A DNA stretch of 7,337 nt from Novosphingobium sp. (GTDB taxonomy: Bacteria > Pseudomonadota > Alphaproteobacteria > Sphingomonadales > Sphingomonadaceae): the NCBI GenBank assembly GCA_020853995.1, contig JADYXV010000147.1, positions 1 through 7,337 of the forward strand, read 5' to 3'. The translations under genes and the position numbers were made by a program. The notes below the pieces were generated by a model. That model saw only the letters and a program-made list of their open reading frames with translations. It ran no database searches and was not told the origin of the DNA. Shown one piece after another: positions 1-6,236 of the stretch; the first letter of the stretch is position 1, and each line of letters opens with the position of its first letter.

Positions 1-66
1 ACGTACGCGCGCATCAAAATCAACGCGGCGATAGGCTTCCGAAGGGTCGTTGCGGTGGTGCAGCAT
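1..66 (-). CDS. fliS: FliS flagellin export chaperone, N-terminal fragment (cut by window edge)
   Basis: The gene starts with ATG at 66-64 and runs off the left edge. Only 22 codons are visible, and they are open throughout. The visible peptide contains AYRRVDFDARVR, which matches the conserved FliS start (AY..vdveaRV). FliS is a cytosolic four-helix chaperone that binds the C-terminus of flagellin and prevents early polymerisation before export. The start overlaps the fliD stop in an ATGA arrangement, so its translation is probably coupled to fliD, and fliD-fliS is a common gene pair. Only a weak GAG lies about 9 nt upstream. The identification rests on this short motif and on position; the rest of the protein is outside the window. 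Confidence 0.8.
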   Translation of the reverse strand, partial: MLHHRNDPSEAYRRVDFDARVR

Positions 67-1505
67 CAGTTATCGCTCGAATTCCAGGCGTCAATTTGCG
101 CCTTGAGGAAGGAGAGGGTGGATTGCGAACCGGACACCCGGTTGTCCATCACCGCAAAGCGCGAGACGAGGCGCTGGCGCATGTCTTCCTGCTTTTCAGT
201 GAGGGTAGCCGACTTTTCGCTGACCGACTTTTGCAAGGCGGTATAGCGCGTGATCGAATTGCCAAGCGAGGCACCGCCGGTGGTTGAGGCTGCGGCGCGA
301 GCGATTTTGTCGATCGTGCCAAACACGCCGAAAACGCCCGTCGTCCACATGGCACCTGCCGCTTGCGGCTTGTCCTTCAAGGTTTTGGCAAGGCGGTCCG
401 TATCAAGAATAAACGTGCCGTTGCGTTCAATCTTCAGGCCAAGGTCGCCCAGCGTCGACGGTTCGTCCGCTGCCGCGTTCGGCATGATCTTGGTTCCGGC
501 CAGGGTAATCAGCGCGGTGCGCAATGCGCGGGCGCCGGGATCATTGTTCAGATCGCCGGTGTCCTTGTTCATCGCCGAATTCAACTGCGAGGCAACTTCG
601 TTCAGCGCATCGACCAGATCGGTCATCGCGGTTGAAATGTTGCCCGAAGGATCGCTGAAATTGATCGTGGTGGGCGCGCCAATGTTAGTGGCCGTCAGCT
701 TCAGATTTACGCCGGGCACCGCATCGTTGATGGTGTTGCTCTTGCCGGTATAGCTGACACCATCGATGGTATAGGCGGAGTCGGTTGCAGTGCCTTTCAG
801 GCGGGTCAGGTCTGTCGCGGGTGTCCATGCCAGATTGGCAAGGCCGGGATCGCCAACGGTCTCGGTCGCTTCCAGCACGAAGCCGCTGGTTGCGCCTTCC
901 TTGCCCTTCAGCACCAGTTGCGCACCCGCAGTGCCATTGGCGACATAGGCGCTGACGCCTGAGCCCGACGCGTTGATGGCACTGGCCACATCGGCCAGCG
1001 TTGCACCGGCGGCAATGGTAATGTCGACCGGTGCCTGGGTGGCGTCAGGATTGAAGCTGCTCCCCGAAACCGTGCCAAACCGCAGCGTCAGCGTGCCCGA
1101 ACCCACGGGCGAGGTTGACGCAGGGTAGGCTGGCATCAGCAACCGCTGCGAATTGGCAAGGCTGGTCACTTCAAGCGAATATGACCCGCTGCCGGTGGCA
1201 GTGCCCTTGGTTACGCTGGCCACGCCGGCGTTGGTAATCGACGGGTTGACCGCAAGATCACCGGTGCGGATGAGCGAGCCGATGCTGCTCGACAGCGTCG
1301 TCATCAGTGATCTGAGATTGGACGCGCTGGAAATTTGCGCGGTCAGCTTTTCCGTCTTGGCGGCAAGCTGGTCCTTGCGGGACGCAAATTGCGCTGCGGC
1401 AAGCTGTTCGGCCAATTGCGACGTGTTAATGCCGCTGCCCGCCCCCAGCGACGAAATGATCTGGGCGGTGGCCGAGCTCGATGAAGTGGCTGAGGTTGTT
1501 TCCAT
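66..1505 (-). CDS. fliD: FliD, flagellar filament cap (hook-associated protein 2)
   Basis: The 479-aa protein is close to the usual FliD length (about 470). FliD is secreted through the flagellar export gate and forms the cap under which flagellin subunits are inserted. Residues about 14-120 look like the FliD N-terminal domain: GAGSGINTSQLAEQLAAAQF is the typical opening, followed by a helical coiled-coil segment. Residues about 160-210 resemble a flagellin hook-IN motif (ITIAAGATLADVASAIN). Residues about 244-275 (AYTIDGVSYTGKSNTINDAVPG) begin the FliD C-terminal domain, and the last 60 residues form the terminal coiled coil expected for D0. The ATG lies 5 nt after the flhB stop. No good Shine-Dalgarno sequence precedes it, so translation is probably coupled to flhB. 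There is no Sec signal, as expected for a type III substrate. Confidence 0.95.
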   Translation of the reverse strand: METTSATSSSSATAQIISSLGAGSGINTSQLAEQLAAAQFASRKDQLAAKTEKLTAQISSASNLRSLMTTLSSSIGSLIRTGDLAVNPSITNAGVASVTKGTATGSGSYSLEVTSLANSQRLLMPAYPASTSPVGSGTLTLRFGTVSGSSFNPDATQAPVDITIAAGATLADVASAINASGSGVSAYVANGTAGAQLVLKGKEGATSGFVLEATETVGDPGLANLAWTPATDLTRLKGTATDSAYTIDGVSYTGKSNTINDAVPGVNLKLTATNIGAPTTINFSDPSGNISTAMTDLVDALNEVASQLNSAMNKDTGDLNNDPGARALRTALITLAGTKIMPNAAADEPSTLGDLGLKIERNGTFILDTDRLAKTLKDKPQAAGAMWTTGVFGVFGTIDKIARAAASTTGGASLGNSITRYTALQKSVSEKSATLTEKQEDMRQRLVSRFAVMDNRVSGSQSTLSFLKAQIDAWNSSDN

Positions 1506-1510
1506 GACTA

Positions 1511-2674
1511 TTAGGACGGTTGCGCAAGGCGGGGGTTAAGGCTTGCCACAAGCTCTGGCCGCCCTTCTGCGTCGAACCGCATGTGCATGGGCACATCGAT
1601 GGCGGGTAGTTCCGGCGTATCGCCGCGTTTCAACGACATGACGAACGCCAGAACGACGGCGACCGCGCTGTACAAGTCTTCGCGGATCACCTGATTTTCG
1701 CGCGTGGTGAAATAGACCGAACGTGCAAGCGGCGGGATTTCCAGCGTCGGCACGCCCATTTCTGCGGCAAGCTGGCGCATCGCCAATGCCTTTTCGCCGC
1801 GCCCTTTTGCCAGCACGACCGGGGCAGGCGCAAGTTCGGGGTCATAGATCATGGCCACCGAAAAGTGGCTCGGGTTGGTGATGACGAATTGCGCCTTCAG
1901 CATGGCCGACTGGATTGCGCCCATCGCAAATTGCCGCTGCTTCTGGCGGATCGCGCCTTTCTGTTCGGGGGAACCTTCGGATTCCTTGGACTCATCCTTC
2001 ACTTCCTGCAGCGTCATGCGCAGGCGGAAGAAGCGGCGCAGCCACTGGATCGGAAAATCGATCAGCGCGATGATGATCAGGCCGTAGGACAGCGCAAAGG
2101 CGAGCGATGTGATCGCGTTCCATGCCAGCACCAGTTGCCCGTGAATATCGCCATGGCCAAAGCTGATCAGCTTCGACAATTCGCCCGAACCCCAGACCCA
2201 GGCGATGGTGCCCATCAGGGCCAGCTTGGCCAGCCCTTTGCCCAGTTCGATCCAGCCCTGTGCGCCAAACATGCGCTTCAGGCCTGACAGCGGATTGATC
2301 CGCGATGCCTTGGGCGCAAGGTTTGACGGTATCCAGCGCCCGTCCGACATGCCGATTTGCGAGAACACCGACGATGCCAGCACCAGCCCGCCCAGCAGGA
2401 ACACCGGCGGCAATGCCACGATCATCGCGCCTATAAGCAACTTGCGAGGGGCAAAATCCTCAATCGATGCGCGGTCGATGATCAATGATGATCGCAGCGT
2501 GTCCTGCATCACATCGAACACCCACGGCCCTGCAAACTTCAGCCAGATGGCCCCGACCAGAACGCCGACTGCCGTCGCCAGATCGCGCGAGCGCAAGACG
2601 TCGCCATTTTTGGCGGCGTCCTGTTTGCGTTTTTCTGTAGGGGCAAAGGACTTCTCGCCCTCGGTCTCGGCCAT
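1511..2674 (-). CDS. flhB: FlhB, flagellar export-gate switch protein
   Basis: The 387-aa protein is normal FlhB length. FlhB sits at the export gate in the inner membrane. Its cytoplasmic domain self-cleaves and switches secretion from rod/hook to filament substrates after contact with FliK. The N-terminus EGEKSFAPTEKRKQDAAKNG matches the family opening (EKTE.pT.kr..dAr..G). Hydrophobic segments lie at about 31-50, 80-103, 150-163 and 180-208. The linker at about 225-250 is charged, and the C-terminal domain includes AKGRGEKALAMRQLA and the EIPPLARSVY motif. The usual autocleavage motif NPTH is NPSH here (N267-P268-S269-H270). AGGGGGG about 9 nt upstream is a plausible ribosome site. The gene lies 14 nt after fliR and ends with tandem in-frame stops (TAA TAG). 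Confidence 0.96.
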   Translation of the reverse strand: MAETEGEKSFAPTEKRKQDAAKNGDVLRSRDLATAVGVLVGAIWLKFAGPWVFDVMQDTLRSSLIIDRASIEDFAPRKLLIGAMIVALPPVFLLGGLVLASSVFSQIGMSDGRWIPSNLAPKASRINPLSGLKRMFGAQGWIELGKGLAKLALMGTIAWVWGSGELSKLISFGHGDIHGQLVLAWNAITSLAFALSYGLIIIALIDFPIQWLRRFFRLRMTLQEVKDESKESEGSPEQKGAIRQKQRQFAMGAIQSAMLKAQFVITNPSHFSVAMIYDPELAPAPVVLAKGRGEKALAMRQLAAEMGVPTLEIPPLARSVYFTTRENQVIREDLYSAVAVVLAFVMSLKRGDTPELPAIDVPMHMRFDAEGRPELVASLNPRLAQPS

Positions 2675-2688
2675 GATTCAAGGCCCCC

Positions 2689-3471
2689 CTATTGTGCCAG
2701 CAGCGCAGCGGCTTGCGCCACGGCTGTTGCGGAAAGGTCGATCATGAAATCGGTCAGCAGCGGGGCCGCGGCCACCATCGCGGTCAGCCCCGCCAGCACA
2801 CCGGCAGGCAGGCCCAGCGAAAACAGGTTAAGCGCAGGGGCTGAGCGGCTGATGATCCCGGTGGTTACCTGGACCAGCAGCAGTATCAGGGTCACGGGCA
2901 GCGCGATCAGCAACGCGGTGATGAACATCATGCTGGCAAATTGCGTCATCTGCTCGAACCGTTCGGGCGCAAACCATGCAGAGCCGGGCGGAAATGCGAC
3001 ATAGCTTTCCACCAGCAAGGCAATCCAGTTGAGATGCGCGCCGGTGCCCAGAAAGATGACTGTCAGCACAACCGCAAAGTATTGGCCAAGCGCTGGCGAG
3101 CTGGCCCCGCTGACCGGATCGGCCGTGGTTGCCATCGACATGCCCATGCCGCCGCCGATGATTTCGGCAGCCAGCGTCGGCGCGGCAAAGGTCAGTTGCA
3201 GCACAAAGCCCAGCGCCAAACCCAGCAACACTTCATTGGCCACGCTCAACATACCGGCCAGCGAAAGCAGCGCGGGCGGCGAGACGACCGGCGTCCAGGC
3301 GCAAATCAACAGCGCAATCGCGCCTGTCACCACAACGCGCACCTGATAGGGAACAGAAGCCATGCCGAACAACGGGGCGGCCACCATAGCCGCACCAATG
3401 CGCGTCATCACAAATACAAAACGCCAGAATTCGGCCTCAAGCGCGCCAAAGCCGAAGTTCATCTGGATCAC
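2689..3471 (-). CDS. fliR: FliR, flagellar export-gate membrane protein
   Basis: The 260-aa protein is almost entirely hydrophobic, with about six membrane segments, and has normal FliR length. FliR joins FliP and FliQ in the helical export-gate complex inside the MS ring. Recognisable features are the N-terminal FWRFVFVMTRIGAAMVAAPLFG, the GGGMGMSMATTADPVSG loop near residue 110, and RSAPALNLFSLGLPAGV near residue 210, which matches the conserved R.aP..N.f..G.P motif. The start chosen is GTG at 3471, because GAGG lies 8 nt upstream. The alternative ATG at 3462 (257 aa) would have a 17-nt spacing. The GAGG overlaps the fliQ stop codon, and the gene lies 10 nt after fliQ. Confidence 0.95.
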   Translation of the reverse strand: MIQMNFGFGALEAEFWRFVFVMTRIGAAMVAAPLFGMASVPYQVRVVVTGAIALLICAWTPVVSPPALLSLAGMLSVANEVLLGLALGFVLQLTFAAPTLAAEIIGGGMGMSMATTADPVSGASSPALGQYFAVVLTVIFLGTGAHLNWIALLVESYVAFPPGSAWFAPERFEQMTQFASMMFITALLIALPVTLILLLVQVTTGIISRSAPALNLFSLGLPAGVLAGLTAMVAAAPLLTDFMIDLSATAVAQAAALLAQ

Positions 3472-3478
3472 GGGCTTG

Positions 3479-3484
3479 CCCTCA
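3479..3484 (-). promoter_or_regulatory. Ribosome binding site of fliR, supports GTG start
   Basis: On the minus strand TGAGGG combines the fliQ stop TGA with a GAGG Shine-Dalgarno core. The core is 8 nt from the GTG at 3471 and 17 nt from the in-frame ATG at 3462, so it favours the GTG. Ribosomes finishing fliQ would be positioned on this site. Confidence 0.6.
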
Positions 3485-3754
3485 GCGGCCGGTCAGCGCG
3501 ATTTGGTCGAAGATTTCCTTGGTGAAATCGCCAATCAAACCCAGCATCGCGCCGCCAAAGATCACCAGCACGACGGCGGTAATCGCAAGCTTGGGCACAA
3601 ACGTCAGCGTCTGTTCGTTCACCGACGTTGCCGCCTGGATCACGCCGATCACAAGGCCGATGGCCAGCGATGCCAGTAGCACCGGCGCGGCTACCAGCGC
3701 GGTAATCCACAGCATGCGGTCGGCCAGTGACAGAAGGGATGCGGTATCTTCCAT
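3482..3754 (-). CDS. fliQ: FliQ, flagellar export-gate small membrane protein
   Basis: The 90-aa protein has the standard FliQ size and two hydrophobic hairpin helices (about residues 15-40 and 55-77). FliQ packs several copies around the FliP5-FliR1 core of the export gate. The family signature IQAATSVNEQTLTFVPK lies between the helices at about 39-55. The start is ATG at 3754. Upstream is only a weak AGAAAG at short spacing, while a stronger GGGAGGGG lies 14 nt away and belongs to the inverted repeat at 3768-3863. fliQ is therefore the gene whose 5' leader is shaped by that repeat. It is separated from fliP by 139 nt, unlike the tight spacing of every other junction in the window. Confidence 0.96.
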   Translation of the reverse strand: MEDTASLLSLADRMLWITALVAAPVLLASLAIGLVIGVIQAATSVNEQTLTFVPKLAITAVVLVIFGGAMLGLIGDFTKEIFDQIALTGR

Positions 3755-3767
3755 TGTTCTTTCTACT

Positions 3768-3863
3768 TCCCCTCCCGCTTGCGGGAGGGGTTAGGGGAGG
3801 GCTTGTTCTTTTGCGCGTCGGCTAACAGGCCCTCCCCCGGCCCCTCCCGCAGGCGGGAGGGGA
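3768..3863. repeat. Nested inverted repeat in the fliP-fliQ gap
   Basis: Two 40-nt arms (3768-3807 and 3824-3863) are reverse complements at 35 of 40 positions, with a 16-nt loop. The non-matching pairs are 3779/3852, 3791/3840, 3792/3839, 3793/3838 and 3803/3828. Each arm also holds its own perfect 10-bp palindrome, CCCCTCCCGC-TT-GCGGGAGGGG at 3769-3790 and CCCCTCCCGC-AG-GCGGGAGGGG at 3841-3862. The element can thus form one long hairpin, two short hairpins or a cruciform. No T-run follows it in the direction of transcription, so it is not a standard terminator. No flanking direct repeat was seen. It resembles the REP-like CCCTCCCGC palindromes that I recall as common between genes in sphingomonads; this was not verified by a search. 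Confidence 0.9.
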
Positions 3864-3893
3864 GATGAAAGGGCGACTGCTGCGCGGCGCGCA

Positions 3894-4676
3894 CTATCCA
3901 AAGCTCGCGGCGAGGCTGCCCATCAGCAGCGCCCAGCCATCAACCAGCACGAACAGCAACAGCTTGAACGGCAGCGATACAATGGTCGGGCTCATCATCA
4001 TCATGCCCAAACTCATCAGTACAGACGATACGACAAGGTCGATCACCAGAAACGGCAGGAACAACATGAAGCCGATCTGGAACGCGGTCTTCAGTTCGCT
4101 GGTGACGAACGCAGGCAGCAGGATCGAATAAGGGACATCAGCGGGTGAGGCGAACTTGGGCGCCTTGGCCATGCTGGAAAACATCTGCAGGTCACTTTCG
4201 CGCGTCTGGCGGATCATGAAGGTGTGGAATTCACGCCCCCCGTTGATGAACGCCTGCTCGGCGCCGATCTGGCCTGCGGAATAGGGTTGGATGGCATTGG
4301 CGTTCACCCGGTCCAGCGTTGGTCCCATGATGAACAGCGAAAGGAACAGGGACAGACCCACCAGCACCTGGTTGGGTGGCGATTGCTGAAGGCCCATTGC
4401 CTGACGCAGGATCGAAAGCACGATCAGGATGCGCGTAAAGCTGGTCATCATCAGAACAAGCGATGGCAGGATCGTCAGCAGACCCATGACCAGCAGCAGC
4501 TGCAGCGATAGCGACAGCGTACCGCCGCTTTGCGCACCGGCCATTTGCCCGAAAGCGCGGTCCAGTGCGCCTGAAAGCGCGGCTGGTTCGGGCGAAGGCG
4601 GGGTGGCCACCGCTGCCATCGCGTGATGCGGCAACAGCACGATCGCGGTCGTTACAGCGGCGAAAAAGCGCTTCAC
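3894..4676 (-). CDS. fliP: FliP, flagellar export-gate core protein
   Basis: With GTG at 4676 as start the protein is 260 aa (E. coli FliP is about 245). It opens with a Sec signal peptide, KRFFAAVTTAIVLLPHHAMA, which is typical because FliP is one of the few flagellar proteins with a cleaved signal. Five FliP subunits and one FliR form the export pore. Visible signatures are LPSLVLMMTSFTRILIVLSI (about 70-89), the periplasmic region at about 120-185, ILLPAFVTSELKTAFQIGF (about 185-203), and GMMMMSPTIVSLPFKL followed by LVDGW near the end. The Met run (225-228) corresponds to the methionine gasket of the pore. The frame is open 80 codons further upstream, but those codons overlap fliO and look like a shadow. 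GGAGG lies 7 nt before the GTG, and the start overlaps the fliO stop (GTGA). Confidence 0.96.
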   Translation of the reverse strand: MKRFFAAVTTAIVLLPHHAMAAVATPPSPEPAALSGALDRAFGQMAGAQSGGTLSLSLQLLLVMGLLTILPSLVLMMTSFTRILIVLSILRQAMGLQQSPPNQVLVGLSLFLSLFIMGPTLDRVNANAIQPYSAGQIGAEQAFINGGREFHTFMIRQTRESDLQMFSSMAKAPKFASPADVPYSILLPAFVTSELKTAFQIGFMLFLPFLVIDLVVSSVLMSLGMMMMSPTIVSLPFKLLLFVLVDGWALLMGSLAASFG

Positions 4677-4972
4677 TGTGCCGCCTCCGCTTCCACCACG
4701 TCCACTACCTCGGGCTTTGGCCGCGCTGGCGCTTCGGCCAGACGGACGATGCCGTTCTTGCCCGCCGAAACGAGGATTTCGCGTCCGTGAAATTCTATCA
4801 CGGCCAGCCGCATGGTGGGTGAAAGCATCTGGGATTCGATGATCCGGACAGACTTGGGCCCGCTGCCGCCCGAAAACTTGCCTTCCATGCGCTTGGCAAA
4901 CTTCAAGCTTGCCCATGCCAATCCGCCGATAAGCGGCAGCAAAACCAGCAGCTTAAGGATGTACCAGAACAT
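4673..4972 (-). CDS. fliO: FliO, flagellar export-gate assembly protein
   Basis: The 99-aa protein has one N-terminal membrane helix (about residues 3-22), a short basic stretch (KFAKRMEGK), and a small cytoplasmic beta domain. The segment IIESQMLSPTMRLAVIEFHGREILVSAGKNGIVRL (written here by position, about 44-78, key features S-P-T-M and the G-R-E-I-L-V turn) fits the FliO family. The C-terminal tail is Pro/Glu/Val rich. FliO is needed for stable assembly of the FliP-FliR core but is not part of the finished pore. The family is poorly conserved, so its place between fliN and fliP is important evidence. ATG at 4972 overlaps the fliN stop (ATGA), with AGGGGA 9 nt upstream. Confidence 0.88.
   Translation of the reverse strand: MFWYILKLLVLLPLIGGLAWASLKFAKRMEGKFSGGSGPKSVRIIESQMLSPTMRLAVIEFHGREILVSAGKNGIVRLAEAPARPKPEVVDVVEAEAAQ
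4684..4688 (-). promoter_or_regulatory. Ribosome binding site of fliP, decides GTG start
   Basis: A full GGAGG on the minus strand lies 7 nt upstream of the GTG at 4676, inside the end of fliO. It fixes the fliP start at the codon that directly precedes the signal peptide, rather than at upstream in-frame starts. Confidence 0.75.
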
Positions 4973-5283
4973 CAGGCAGCATCCCCTTTGGCGGCCTTTT
5001 TGGGCGCAGGAGCAGGCGCAGGACCGGCATCGGGTTCGGTGCCCATCAATTCCACGATGCGCAGGCCAAAGCGGTCGCCTTGCGCCACCACTTCGCCGCG
5101 TGCGATCAGCTTGCCGTTGACCATCACGTCCAGCAATTCGTCGGTCATCCGGTCCAGCGTGACGATGGACTCTTCGCTGAGCGAGAGCACATCCTTCAGC
5201 TTCATCGATGTGCGGCCAAGTTCGACGGTCAGGCGGACGTCGACATCCTTGAGGAAATCAAAACCGCGTGGTTGGAAGGTCAT
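4972..5283 (-). CDS. fliN: FliN, flagellar motor switch protein
   Basis: With ATG at 5283 the protein is 103 aa. It is one SpoA (surface presentation of antigens) domain at about residues 12-80, followed by an Ala/Pro/Lys-rich tail ending PKKAAKGDAA. FliN forms the bottom of the C-ring with FliM and docks the FliH-FliI export ATPase. Typical family strings are VDVRLTVELGRTSMKLKDVL and GKLIARGEVVAQGDRFGLRI. The frame is open for 35 more codons upstream, but those overlap the end of fliM. GAGAGG lies 9 nt before the chosen ATG. Compared with E. coli FliN (137 aa) the N-terminal extension is missing, as is common in alphaproteobacteria. Confidence 0.94.
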   Translation of the reverse strand: MTFQPRGFDFLKDVDVRLTVELGRTSMKLKDVLSLSEESIVTLDRMTDELLDVMVNGKLIARGEVVAQGDRFGLRIVELMGTEPDAGPAPAPAPKKAAKGDAA

Positions 5284-5292
5284 TGGGTCGGG

Positions 5293-5298
5293 CCTCTC
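5293..5298 (-). promoter_or_regulatory. Ribosome binding site of fliN, supports the 103-aa start
   Basis: GAGAGG on the minus strand lies 9 nt upstream of the ATG at 5283, in the 25-nt gap after the fliM stop. It favours this start over the in-frame ATG at 5388, which lies inside fliM. Confidence 0.6.
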
Positions 5299-5308
5299 TT
5301 GGAATTTG

Positions 5309-6202
5309 TCAGGAAAGCTGGCTGATCTGGATGGCAACGCGATCATCCAGCGCGCCAATCGAACCATACGCACAAGGCTTGCCGCCAACGATCAGCGGCA
5401 CGCTGCGCGCAATCGGCACAGACAGGATTTGCCCCACTTCAAGCGTTGAAATGGTGGCCAGCGGCAAAGCCATGTCCACCAGCACAGCGGTGAGTTCGAT
5501 GGGTAGTTCGGAAAACGGGGCTTGCGTGGGCAGGTTGGGGCCGCGCGAAGGCCGTGCTGGCCGAGATGTGGCTTCGCCATGGGCAAAGATTTGCGCCAGC
5601 GTCTCGATCGGAAAGGCCAAGGATATGCCCCAGGGCATCCGCCCTGGTTCAACCACGTTGAAAGTCAGTCCGGCAACTTGCGTTGAATCCGGCATCGCCT
5701 GAAGATTGGCATAAGCCGCCTCGCGCCGCACCGCGCGGATGGCACCGCCGGTTGATCCTCCAAGTGCCAATGCCAGACACGTTGCGATGATGTGTTCCAC
5801 CCGTTCGATCAGCAGTTCGGCCGAAAGCGGAAATTCCTTGGGCAATGACGATGGCGTATCGCCGGGGCCGCCAAAGGCGCGGTCCAGCAGGCGCAATACG
5901 TTTTCGCCCTCGATCGTGGTCATGAATGGCGCGCTGCCCGCGTGGAACAGGCTGTTGGCGGCAAGACGCGGGATCTCCGAACAGAAGTCGGCAAAATCGG
6001 TTTGCATCGGCTTCATCGGATTGATCTGTGGTTCTGCCCCGCCCAGCAATGGCGAAAGCGCGCCGCGCAACGTGCGGGCCATGCGCTCGCTCATCCGTGC
6101 CAGCGCTGGCACAAGATCACCTACGCTTGGGCCGGGACGCAGCAGGACAGGGTCATGCTGGGCCAGGGCACGTTCGGCGATGAAGGCGCGCTCGGGTTTC
6201 AT
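5309..6202 (-). CDS. fliM: FliM, flagellar motor switch protein (short, divergent)
   Basis: From ATG at 6202 the protein is 297 aa (E. coli FliM is 334). FliM connects FliG to FliN in the C-ring and normally receives the CheY-P signal. The middle domain (about 30-210) is divergent but keeps LLDRAFGGPGD at about 105-115, which holds the GGPG loop that contacts FliG. A Pro/Arg-rich linker (about 208-232) leads to a SpoA domain at about 233-296 (LPIELTAVLVDMALPLATIS...LEVGQIL...GSIGALDDRVAIQI). The usual N-terminal LSQ.EID.LL CheY-P-binding motif is absent, and no such motif appears in the 24 codons upstream in this frame. ATG 6202 is the only ATG in frame that does not overlap fliL. Its ribosome site is weak. 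An ATG at 6274, inside fliL, is the alternative (321 aa). Confidence 0.9.
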   Translation of the reverse strand: MKPERAFIAERALAQHDPVLLRPGPSVGDLVPALARMSERMARTLRGALSPLLGGAEPQINPMKPMQTDFADFCSEIPRLAANSLFHAGSAPFMTTIEGENVLRLLDRAFGGPGDTPSSLPKEFPLSAELLIERVEHIIATCLALALGGSTGGAIRAVRREAAYANLQAMPDSTQVAGLTFNVVEPGRMPWGISLAFPIETLAQIFAHGEATSRPARPSRGPNLPTQAPFSELPIELTAVLVDMALPLATISTLEVGQILSVPIARSVPLIVGGKPCAYGSIGALDDRVAIQISQLS

Positions 6203-6236
6203 TGTGGAATGGTGGCTTTCACGTTTACTGGCACGG

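Noticed and set aside
2205..3525. Plus-strand open frames (180 and 194 codons) opposite flhB and fliR
   Set aside because: They are antisense shadows of FlhB and FliR, with Arg/His/Gln- or Pro/Ser-rich composition and no domain.
3769..3862. CRISPR array
   Set aside because: The repeated units alternate in orientation and have no regular unique spacers; they are palindrome arms.
3768..3863. Intrinsic terminator at the inverted repeat
   Set aside because: No T-run follows the stem in the direction of transcription (minus strand), and fliQ-fliR-flhB downstream show no promoter of their own, so full termination is unlikely.
3755..3893. Promoter for fliQ in the gap
   Set aside because: No convincing -35/-10, -24/-12 or flagellar sigma-28 type pair was seen outside the repeat.
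4677..4916. Upstream extension of the fliP frame by 80 codons
   Set aside because: It overlaps fliO out of frame and has a non-FliP composition. The signal peptide and a strong GGAGG point to the GTG at 4676.
5284..5388. Upstream extension of the fliN frame by 35 codons
   Set aside because: It overlaps the conserved end of fliM, and a ribosome site precedes the ATG at 5283.
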